In this document: piece after piece, positions 1 through 5,890 of the stretch
Position numbering within the stretch: the first letter of the stretch is position 1
How the letters are laid out: every line of letters starts with the position of its first letter
Source: Prevotella sp.
Lineage (GTDB): Bacteria; Bacteroidota; Bacteroidia; Bacteroidales; Bacteroidaceae
Assembly: GCA_021203915.1 (NCBI GenBank)
Contig: JAJQAI010000030.1
Location: 1-7,688, forward strand
Length of the DNA: 7,688 bases
Reading direction: 5' to 3'
Notes under the pieces: generated by a model
What the model was told of the DNA's origin: nothing
The model's database searches: none
What the model saw: the letters and a program-made list of their open reading frames with translations, nothing else
Position numbers and translations under genes: made by a program

Positions 1-9
1 AAAATATTG

Positions 10-17
10 TACTTTTG
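10..17 (+). promoter_or_regulatory. Probable Bacteroidota -7 promoter element of the bat operon
   Basis: The bases TACTTTTG fit the Bacteroidota -7 consensus TAnnTTTG at every fixed position. The partner -33 TTG element would lie about 20 bp upstream, just outside the window, so it cannot be checked. Transcription would then start near base 22-25, giving a leader of roughly 115 nt before the MoxR gene. The element sits at the edge of a perfect 12-bp palindrome (12-23). With one half of the promoter missing and an AT-rich background, this call is tentative. Confidence 0.4.
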
Positions 18-23
18 CAAAAG

Positions 24-137
24 CATTTGTATTATAAGGTTTTAGAGAAAAAATAGCCTTTAAAACGAAATTTAAAAAAAAGAAAATCTAATAATTATAT
101 TGCTTTTTTAAAGAGCATTTATGAAAAAATAAAAATT
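24..137 (+). other. AT-rich untranslated leader upstream of the MoxR gene
   Basis: This stretch is very A/T-rich, with runs of A and no long reading frame. It has no Shine-Dalgarno sequence in front of the start at 138; instead the last bases before the ATG are A-rich, the usual initiation context in Bacteroidota. A three-codon frame (ATG AAA AAA TAA) occupies 121-132, ending five bases before the real start. Possible pairings such as AAGG at 36-39 with CCTT at 57-60 are too short to call a structure. I recognise no riboswitch. Confidence 0.45.
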
Positions 138-1133
138 ATGGCAGAATCAATTGATATTCGAGAGCTGAATATTTTGATAGAGCAAAAAAGCTCTTTTGTT
201 ACTGACCTTACCACGGGAATGAATCAAGTAATCGTGGGACAAAAGCATCTTGTAGAGACTCTACTTATTGGCCTGCTTAGCGATGGACACATCTTACTTG
301 AAGGTGTGCCAGGACTAGCAAAAACACTTGCTATTAAGACTCTGGCTCAACTTATCGATTCAAAGTACAATAGGATTCAGTTTACTCCTGACCTACTTCC
401 AGCCGATGTTATTGGAACGATGGTGTACTCGCAAAAGGATGAGAAGTTCCAAGTAAAAAAAGGTCCAGTCTTTGCTAATTTTGTCTTAGCCGATGAGATT
501 AACCGTGCTCCAGCAAAGGTGCAGAGTGCTTTGCTCGAGGCTATGCAGGAGCATCAAGTAACAATAGGAAGTGATACCTTTAGCTTGCCAGAACCATTTT
601 TGGTGATGGCAACGCAAAACCCAATTGAACAAGAGGGTACCTATCCACTTCCTGAGGCCCAAGTGGACCGTTTCATGCTTAAGGTTGTAATCGACTATCC
701 TTCCATTGATGAGGAAAAACTAATTATTCGTGAGAACCTTCAAGGTTCCTTACCTAAAGTAAAACCCGTTGTAAGTGCTACCGATATTATTAATGCACGT
801 GAGGTTGTTCATCAGGTTTACATCGATGAGAAGATAGAGCAATACATTGCTGATATTGTATTTGCTACTCGCTTCCCAGAAAAGTATTCCTTACCTGAAC
901 TAAAGGATCTTATTACCTTTGGCGGTAGTCCACGTGCAAGTATAAATTTAGCTAAAGCATCTCGTGCTTATGCCTTTATTAAAAGACGTGGTTACGTTGT
1001 TCCAGAGGATGTCCGCGCAATTGCTCATGATGTTCTTCGTCATAGAATAGGACTTTCCTATGAGGCTGAGGCAACTAACGTAACTAGTGAGGAGATTGTA
1101 AGCCAGGTTATTAACAAGGTGGAGGTTCCTTGA
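138..1133 (+). CDS. moxR: MoxR-family AAA+ ATPase, first gene of the bat operon
   Basis: A 331-residue cytoplasmic AAA+ ATPase of the MoxR type; the association with a bat operon fits the 'MoxR proper' subfamily. Visible motifs are Walker A GVPGLAKT (56-63, Lys62), Walker B VLADE (116-120, Asp119/Glu120) followed by INRAP, sensor 1 ATQNP (158-162, Asn161), the typical EGTYPLPEAQVDRF block with the presumed arginine finger Arg178, and sensor 2 GGSPR (Arg266). All catalytic positions are intact and the length is normal for the family. There is no signal peptide or membrane segment. MoxR ATPases usually work with a vWA-domain partner and are thought to act as chaperones or activators that use ATP to remodel or mature protein complexes; the client here is unknown. 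The stop codon shares its A with the start of the DUF58 gene, implying translational coupling. The start ATG is the first in frame after an A-rich leader. The family call is firm; the role is inferred. Confidence 0.95.
   Translation: MAESIDIRELNILIEQKSSFVTDLTTGMNQVIVGQKHLVETLLIGLLSDGHILLEGVPGLAKTLAIKTLAQLIDSKYNRIQFTPDLLPADVIGTMVYSQKDEKFQVKKGPVFANFVLADEINRAPAKVQSALLEAMQEHQVTIGSDTFSLPEPFLVMATQNPIEQEGTYPLPEAQVDRFMLKVVIDYPSIDEEKLIIRENLQGSLPKVKPVVSATDIINAREVVHQVYIDEKIEQYIADIVFATRFPEKYSLPELKDLITFGGSPRASINLAKASRAYAFIKRRGYVVPEDVRAIAHDVLRHRIGLSYEAEATNVTSEEIVSQVINKVEVP
1121..1125 (+). promoter_or_regulatory. Shine-Dalgarno-like GGAGG before the DUF58 start
   Basis: GGAGG lies inside the last codons of the MoxR gene, seven bases before the ATG at 1133. 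It supports that ATG over the in-frame TTG at 1130. No comparable motif precedes the other starts in this operon, and Bacteroidota rely little on such motifs, so it may be incidental to the coding sequence. Confidence 0.4.
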
Positions 1134-2002
1134 TGGATACCCAAGAAATTCTTAAGAAGGTAAGAAAAATTGAAATAAAAGCCCGGGGACTGAGCAATAA
1201 TATCTTCGCCGGACAGTATCACTCTGCTTTTAAGGGTAGGGGTATGGCCTTTAGTGAGGTTAGAGAATACCAATATGGTGATGATGTCCGTGATATTGAT
1301 TGGAATGTTTCGGCTAGATTTCATCACCCTTATGTAAAGGTCTTTGAAGAGGAGCGAGAACTAACCGTTATGCTTTTAATTGATGTCAGCGGTTCACTTG
1401 ACTTTGGAACCCAGAAAGCCCTAAAGCGTGATATTGTAACAGAGATAGCTGCAACTATAGCATTTAGTGCTATTCAAAACAATGATAAGATTGGTGTTAT
1501 CTTTTTCTCAGATAAGATAGAAAAATACATACCTCCAAAAAAAGGTCGTAAGCATATACTTTTCATTATCCGTGAGATGCTAGACTTTCATCCAGAAAGT
1601 AAGAAAACCGATATTAGAATGGCAGTTGAGTTTTTAACTAGTGTCTTAAAACGTAGGTGTACAGCTTTCCTTATGAGTGATTTTTATTGTCAAAACTCCT
1701 TTGAGGATGTCTTAACAATATGTAATCGTAAGCATGATGTAGTGGCTCTTCAGGTCTATGACCCTAGAGCAGTTTCCTTACCCGATGTAGGACTCATTAA
1801 AGTTCTAGATGCTGAAACTGGCCACGAGATGGTTATAGATACGAGCGATAAGAAATTACGTGAGGCTCATAATGCTTATTGGCGAAACAGGCAAAAGGTC
1901 CTTTCGGATGTTTTTGCTAAGAGTAGTGTAGATAGTATATCTATAGCAACAAACCAAGATTACGTTAAACAATTACTTCAACTCTTCGCTCTAAGGAACT
2001 GA
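1133..2002 (+). CDS. DUF58-domain protein with vWA-like metal site
   Basis: A 289-residue cytoplasmic protein of the DUF58 family, the usual partner encoded beside MoxR. The family signature GRGMAFSEVREYQYGDDVRD is at 36-55, followed by IDWN (56-59). It leads into a vWA-like fold with an apparently intact metal-ion site: DVSGS at 84-88 (Asp84, Ser86, Ser88), a Thr at 159 in KTD, and the SD pair at 182-183. No signal peptide or strong membrane segment is seen, so it should remain in the cytoplasm with MoxR. The start is placed on the ATG at 1133, which overlaps the MoxR stop by one base (TGATG) and has GGAGG seven bases upstream; an in-frame TTG at 1130 would add one residue but is less likely. 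It may be an adaptor or co-chaperone that binds the ATPase and recognises clients through the metal site; this is inferred from other MoxR-vWA pairs, as the family has no firmly established biochemical function. The next gene follows after 38 bp. Confidence 0.92.
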   Translation: MDTQEILKKVRKIEIKARGLSNNIFAGQYHSAFKGRGMAFSEVREYQYGDDVRDIDWNVSARFHHPYVKVFEEERELTVMLLIDVSGSLDFGTQKALKRDIVTEIAATIAFSAIQNNDKIGVIFFSDKIEKYIPPKKGRKHILFIIREMLDFHPESKKTDIRMAVEFLTSVLKRRCTAFLMSDFYCQNSFEDVLTICNRKHDVVALQVYDPRAVSLPDVGLIKVLDAETGHEMVIDTSDKKLREAHNAYWRNRQKVLSDVFAKSSVDSISIATNQDYVKQLLQLFALRN

Positions 2003-2032
2003 TCTTCACCTTAATTTTTTAAGAAGCTTTAA

Positions 2033-2044
2033 ATGGTTGAATGA
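2033..2044 (+). other. Possible three-codon minicistron overlapping the next start
   Basis: The 38-bp gap after the DUF58 gene contains ATG GTT GAA TGA, whose stop overlaps the ATG at 2041 as ATGA. Such an arrangement could feed ribosomes into the next gene. It is very short and may be chance; there is no supporting ribosome-binding sequence. Confidence 0.15.
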
Positions 2045-3111
2045 GACGATTATTTCTAATTACTTTATTGGCCTTAAGCGCCATAAACATATTCGCTCAA
2101 GCAAGTGTTGAGTCTAAGATTGACTCAATACAAATTCTCATTGGAGAGCAAACCGACCTTACCCTTAGCGTTAGGGCAAAGAAAAACTCTAAGGTTATTA
2201 TGCCAAATTATGAGCCCCTTGACACTTTAATAAGGGGTATTGAAGTTGTTGAAACATCAAAAATAGATACTACCTTAGAGGATGATGACTTTGTAAAGCT
2301 CACCCGTAGATATAGACTTACTAGCTTTGATGAGGATATGTATTATATTCCAGGGTTAAAGGTAAGCGTAGATGGAAAAGAATTTAAGACCGAAAACCTA
2401 GCCCTAAAGGTTCTTACCCTAGAAGTTGATACCCTTCATCCTGAAAACTTCTATCCTCCTAAGGATGTGCAGGATAATCCTTTTTCTTGGAGTGAGTGGC
2501 TACCACTTTTTTTACTTAGCATACTTACAGTCCTTCTCATAGTTGGTATTTATTATCTTTGGACTCGTCTAAAACAGAACAAGCCAATTGTAGTTAGAGT
2601 TCTAAAAATTAAAAGGGAGCTTCCTCACCAAAAGGCTATTCGTGAGATAGAAAGAATAAAGAGTGAAAAGATGACCCTTCAAGAGGATCAAAAAGCATAT
2701 TATACGCTTTTAACAGATACTCTAAGAAAATATATAGAAGAAAGGTTTGGCTTTAATGCTATGGAAATGACCAGCAGTGAGATTATTGAGCATCTTTCTT
2801 CCCATGAGGATAAAACGATGATATCGGAGTTAAGAGAACTTTTCCAGACCTCTGACCTTGTAAAATTTGCTAAGCATTCGGCTTTGATAAATGAAAACGA
2901 TAGAAACCTAATAAGTGCTGTAGAGTTTATAAATAATACCAAGCAGGAAGACCAGCCAACTGAGGAAAAGATAGTACCAGAAATATCCTCTAAAGATCGA
3001 CGAAAGGTTAATGCTCGGCGTACCCTTAAAGTAACTTTAATTGTGCTTCCCCTTATTGTCATAGCTCTTCTAGCCTTAATTATATACCGCGTTTATGCGC
3101 TAATAATGTAA
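2041..3111 (+). CDS. BatD-like two-pass membrane protein with exported beta domain (between DUF58 and batA)
   Basis: A 356-residue protein without an established gene symbol. Order: signal peptide (1-19, MRRLFLITLLALSAINIFA, predicted cut before Gln20); an extracytoplasmic beta-rich domain (about 21-145) that looks like a single Ig-type domain; membrane segment 1 (about 153-174); a positively charged start and helical cytoplasmic domain (about 176-300); a short basic stretch (319-330); and membrane segment 2 (about 331-353). There is no cysteine. The helical domain, especially YYTLLTDTLRKYIEERFGF (220-238), has the same pattern as the cytoplasmic tail of BatD at 516-534, so this looks like a smaller relative of BatD with one beta domain instead of three. 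In related MoxR-vWA operons of Proteobacteria, a DUF4381 protein occupies this position; equivalence is plausible but not proven here. It probably bridges cytoplasmic MoxR/DUF58 and the periplasmic vWA proteins. The start is the ATG of the signal peptide, and batA follows after 10 bp. The gene is certain; the function is unknown. Confidence 0.85.
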   Translation: MRRLFLITLLALSAINIFAQASVESKIDSIQILIGEQTDLTLSVRAKKNSKVIMPNYEPLDTLIRGIEVVETSKIDTTLEDDDFVKLTRRYRLTSFDEDMYYIPGLKVSVDGKEFKTENLALKVLTLEVDTLHPENFYPPKDVQDNPFSWSEWLPLFLLSILTVLLIVGIYYLWTRLKQNKPIVVRVLKIKRELPHQKAIREIERIKSEKMTLQEDQKAYYTLLTDTLRKYIEERFGFNAMEMTSSEIIEHLSSHEDKTMISELRELFQTSDLVKFAKHSALINENDRNLISAVEFINNTKQEDQPTEEKIVPEISSKDRRKVNARRTLKVTLIVLPLIVIALLALIIYRVYALIM

Positions 3112-3121
3112 CTTTTTTCTT

Positions 3122-4120
3122 ATGGAGTTTGCCCAAAAAGAATACTTTTTCCTGCTTTTATTGCTTATACCATATATAGTATGGTATCTGCTTTATAGGA
3201 AGAAAAGCGAGCCTACAATGCGCATGAGCGATACATTTGCATATCGTTATGCTCATAAGAGTTTGCGTGTTAGACTCCTTGGGCTACCAAACCTTTTGCG
3301 CGCTATAGTATTTATTTTACTTGTTATTATTCTAGCGCGCCCACAAACTTTTAATAGTTGGGGAAAGCGTACTGTAGAAGGTATAGATATAATGTTAGCT
3401 TTAGATGTTTCAACTAGTATGCTAGCCGAGGATCTTAAGCCCAACCGTATAGAGGCAGCAAAGAGTGTTGCTACGCAATTTATTTCAGACCGCGCGGATG
3501 ATAACATTGGTCTTACAATATTTGCTGGTGAGGCCTTTACGCAATGCCCCATGACAACGGACCACACATCTTTGATTAATCTTCTTCAAAATGTTCCTTC
3601 AAATATTGCAGCTACAGGACTCCTTGAGGATGGAACAGCCATTGGAATGGGAATTGTCAATGCTATTTCTCGCCTAAGAGATAGTCAGGCTAAAAGTAAG
3701 GTTATTATCCTTTTGACCGATGGTGTTAACAACCGAGGAGACATCTCTCCACTAACGGCTGCAAATATGGCAAAAAGTATGGGTATGCGTGTGTATACTA
3801 TCGCAATTGGTAGTAGTACCGTTGCACCATATCCTGTTAATGTTGCTGGTGGGGTAAGGTATGTTAATATGAAGGCCGATGTGGATACTAAGACCTTAAA
3901 AGAGATAGCTTCCATCGCTGATGGTAAGTTTTATCATGCTGAGAATAACTCGGAGTTAAGAAATGTATATAAGGATATAGACCAATTAGAGAAGACAAGG
4001 ATGGAGACAAAGAAGTTTACCAAACGCTATGAAGCCTTCCAGATGTTCGCTCTTGCGGCCGCTATTCTAATGTTACTTGAGATACTATTAAGAATAACCC
4101 TCTTTAGGAGAATTCCTTAA
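3122..4120 (+). CDS. batA: BatA, membrane-anchored vWA-domain protein
   Basis: A 332-residue protein with two N-terminal membrane segments (about 8-26 and 57-73), the family's ARPQ motif right after the second (72-75), a vWA domain (about 86-285) and a third membrane segment (about 306-328) before a short basic tail. The metal-ion site is complete: DVSTS (95-99: Asp95, Ser97, Ser99), Thr172 in the DGTAIG stretch, and Asp200 in TDG. The loop between segments 1 and 2 is rich in Arg/Lys, and by the positive-inside rule is cytoplasmic; this puts the vWA domain on the periplasmic side. The vWA domain should bind a divalent metal and dock to a partner's acidic residue, probably within a complex with BatB, BatC and BatD. 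Order and domain content match the first vWA gene of Bacteroides bat operons, which were linked to aerotolerance, though the mechanism is unresolved. It is separated from batB by 17 bp, and the two are clear paralogues. No Shine-Dalgarno sequence precedes the start. Confidence 0.93.
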   Translation: MEFAQKEYFFLLLLLIPYIVWYLLYRKKSEPTMRMSDTFAYRYAHKSLRVRLLGLPNLLRAIVFILLVIILARPQTFNSWGKRTVEGIDIMLALDVSTSMLAEDLKPNRIEAAKSVATQFISDRADDNIGLTIFAGEAFTQCPMTTDHTSLINLLQNVPSNIAATGLLEDGTAIGMGIVNAISRLRDSQAKSKVIILLTDGVNNRGDISPLTAANMAKSMGMRVYTIAIGSSTVAPYPVNVAGGVRYVNMKADVDTKTLKEIASIADGKFYHAENNSELRNVYKDIDQLEKTRMETKKFTKRYEAFQMFALAAAILMLLEILLRITLFRRIP

Positions 4121-4137
4121 AAAAAAGAGTACTATAT

Positions 4138-5157
4138 ATGCTGAGATTTGAAAGCCCCTCATACCTTTATCTACTAATACTTGCCATAGTACTAGTGTTG
4201 ATAAAATTGATAACCGATTTCTCAAGAAGAAAAAGGCTTAAGAGCTTTGGAGATCCAGAGCTACTTAAAACACTTATGCCTGGGGTATCAACTTTAAGAC
4301 GTGAGGTTAAGTTTTGGCTTTCTTTGCTTGTATTTGCTCTTATCGTTGTAGCGCTTGCTCGCCCTCAGATGGGTATTAGGACAAGTAAGGAAAAACGCAC
4401 CGGCCTTGAGATTATCATTTCGATGGATATAAGTAACTCTATGAAAGCTACCGATGTTGTTCCCTCGCGCCTGGATAAGAGTAAAATGCTAGTGGAAAAT
4501 TTAGTAGATAATTTTTCAAATGATAAGATAGGACTAGTAGTTTTTGCTGGAGATGCCTTTACTCAACTTCCAATAACGAGCGACTATGTCTCGGCTAAGA
4601 TGTTTCTTAGCAATATCTCTCCCCAACTTATTGCTACTCAAGGCACCAATATCGCTGAGGCTATAAGAATAAGTTCAGCTAGCTTCCCTCAGAAAAAAGA
4701 AGATATAGGTAGGGCTATAATTGTTATAACCGATGGAGAGGATCACGAAGGTGGTGCCGTAGAGGCTGCTAAAGCTGCCCGTAAGGCGGGAGCTAGAGTC
4801 TATGTTTTAGGTGTCGGCTCTACACAAGGCTCACCCATTCCGGATGATGCTGGAGGTTATCTTAAGGACCGCTCAGGACAAACAGTTATGTCAGCTGTAA
4901 ACGAAGATATGTGCAAAGAAATTGCCTCTGCAGGAGGTGGAGCATATATTCATGTAGATAATACGGGCTTAGCTCAAAAAGAGCTTAATGCTCAACTTTC
5001 TCGCCTTCAAACAGGAGAAATATCCACTCTTGTATATAGCGAATACGATGAACAGTTTCAAGCAGTGGCTATCCTGGCACTTATAGCTCTAATAATAGAG
5101 GTATTAATTCTTGAGACGAAGAACCCACTCTTGGGGAAGATAAAGTTGTTTAAGTAA
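4138..5157 (+). CDS. batB: BatB, second membrane-anchored vWA-domain protein
   Basis: A 339-residue paralogue of BatA with the same plan: membrane segments at about 8-25 and 59-75, ARPQ (74-77), a vWA domain (about 88-290) and a final membrane segment (about 307-325). The metal-ion site is complete: DISNS (97-101: Asp97, Ser99, Ser101), Thr170 in QGTN, and Asp199 in TDG. The segment-1/segment-2 loop contains a dense basic patch (SRRKRLK, 29-35) and the C-terminus is basic, so both should be cytoplasmic and the vWA domain periplasmic. In many Proteobacteria the second vWA protein carries fused TPRs; here the TPRs are in the separate downstream gene batC, as in Bacteroides. BatB and BatC are therefore likely to act together. 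The batC start follows after 15 bp. The ATG at 4138 directly precedes the hydrophobic N-terminus and fits the family length; an A-rich stretch rather than a Shine-Dalgarno motif precedes it. Confidence 0.93.
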   Translation: MLRFESPSYLYLLILAIVLVLIKLITDFSRRKRLKSFGDPELLKTLMPGVSTLRREVKFWLSLLVFALIVVALARPQMGIRTSKEKRTGLEIIISMDISNSMKATDVVPSRLDKSKMLVENLVDNFSNDKIGLVVFAGDAFTQLPITSDYVSAKMFLSNISPQLIATQGTNIAEAIRISSASFPQKKEDIGRAIIVITDGEDHEGGAVEAAKAARKAGARVYVLGVGSTQGSPIPDDAGGYLKDRSGQTVMSAVNEDMCKEIASAGGGAYIHVDNTGLAQKELNAQLSRLQTGEISTLVYSEYDEQFQAVAILALIALIIEVLILETKNPLLGKIKLFK

Positions 5158-5172
5158 GAATTTTTTATCATC

Positions 5173-5868
5173 ATGAGACGCTTTACTTTAATTCTTTTAC
5201 TGCTTCCTATAGCCATAGCATCTATGGCTCAGGCAGATAGGGATTTTATAAATGATGGTAACAGAAAGTATCATAAACAGGATTTTCCTGCAGCTGAGAT
5301 TCTATATCGTAAGGCTCTAGAAAAGAATCCAGATAATTCTCAAGCCGTTTATAATCTAGGCTGTGCTCTTATGATGCAGGGTAAGGACTCTGCAGCTGTT
5401 GAGCAATATGAAAAGGCCTCAAAGATAGAGAAAAATAAATATCGTCTTTCTAAGGTATACCATAATATAGGCGTTATCTGTCAAAACAAAAAACTCTACT
5501 CCGAGGCAATCGAGGCTTACAAACAATCTCTTCGTAACAACCCAAAGGACGACGAGACACGTTACAACCTTGCCCTTTGTCAAAAGCTAAAAAAAGATGA
5601 CGACCAAAATAACCAAAATAATCAGAACAACCAAAACAATCAAAACAATCAAAACAATAAAGACAACAAAGATCAAGATAAACAAAACCAAGACAAAAAC
5701 AAAAACGACGACAACAACAAACAGCAGCCTCAAGATCAAAATGGTATGAGCAGAGAGAATGCCGAGCAACTACTCAATGCAGCAATCCAAGACGAAAAAA
5801 ACACTCAGCAACGCATGGAAAAGGCTATGCAGCAGCCGAGTTCTCGTCAATTAGAAAAGAATTGGTAG
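5173..5868 (+). CDS. batC: BatC, exported TPR protein with Gln/Asn-rich tract
   Basis: A 231-residue protein with a signal peptide (1-19, ending SMA, predicted cut before Gln20) and no later membrane segment, so it should be periplasmic. Three TPR-like helix pairs follow: about 22-55, 57-89 and 94-127, with typical small/aromatic positions (NLGCAL, YHNIGV, YNLAL). Residues 141-190 are low complexity: six QNN units (145-162), then a Lys/Asp/Asn/Gln-rich part. A predicted helix at about 192-219 (SRENAEQLLNAAIQDEKN) follows, and the chain ends in LEKNW. TPRs normally bind peptides or partner proteins, here probably BatB, to which equivalent TPRs are fused in other phyla. The first ATGAGACG bases are shared with the signal-peptide gene at 2041. 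The start is fixed by the signal peptide. The gap to batD is 22 bp. The TPR and batC calls are firm; its partner is inferred. Confidence 0.92.
   Translation: MRRFTLILLLLPIAIASMAQADRDFINDGNRKYHKQDFPAAEILYRKALEKNPDNSQAVYNLGCALMMQGKDSAAVEQYEKASKIEKNKYRLSKVYHNIGVICQNKKLYSEAIEAYKQSLRNNPKDDETRYNLALCQKLKKDDDQNNQNNQNNQNNQNNQNNKDNKDQDKQNQDKNKNDDNNKQQPQDQNGMSRENAEQLLNAAIQDEKNTQQRMEKAMQQPSSRQLEKNW
5605..5658 (+). repeat. Six tandem 9-bp units encoding Gln-Asn-Asn in batC
   Basis: Six in-frame copies of a CAR AAY AAY unit run without interruption. The last three copies (5632-5658) are identical (CAAAACAAT), while the first three differ at third codon positions. Identical neighbouring copies suggest recent unit gain; the synonymous differences in the older copies suggest that the amino-acid pattern has been kept. 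Since each unit is 9 bp, loss or gain of copies keeps the reading frame. A less regular Lys/Asp/Asn/Gln-rich stretch continues to about 5740. Confidence 0.9.
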
Positions 5869-5890
5869 TGGGCCAAAAAATTAAGAAAAG

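Noticed and set aside
36..60. Leader pairing AAGG/CCTT as a riboswitch or attenuator
   Set aside because: Only four base pairs across a 17-nt loop, no known aptamer pattern and no terminator stem.
1130..1132. TTG at 1130 as the DUF58 start
   Set aside because: It is directly followed by an ATG in frame with better spacing from GGAGG and the common TGATG stop-start overlap.
1058..1327. Reverse-strand open frame across the MoxR-DUF58 junction
   Set aside because: It lies opposite two well-supported genes, with no recognisable domain and no promoter.
2010..2023. Hairpin CTTAA-TTTT-TTAAG after the DUF58 gene as a terminator
   Set aside because: The stem is only five pairs, four of them A-T, and no T run follows a strong stem; it would not stop transcription within a compact operon.
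2700..3062. Reverse-strand open frame opposite the third protein
   Set aside because: Shadow of the coding strand; its composition is that of reverse-read coding sequence, without a recognisable family.
3253..3915. Two reverse-strand open frames opposite batA (3253-3567 and 3685-3915)
   Set aside because: They lie wholly within batA, opposite its conserved vWA motifs, and have no domain of their own.
5173..5235. BatC, BatD or the third protein as lipoproteins
   Set aside because: No cysteine follows the signal sequences at a lipobox position; the sites look like signal peptidase I sites with Gln at +1.
5587..5769. Reverse-strand open frame coding a very hydrophobic Val/Ile/Leu run
   Set aside because: It is the antisense of the Asn/Gln/Lys/Asp-rich tract of batC; those codons read backward give hydrophobic residues. 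It has no promoter or independent support.
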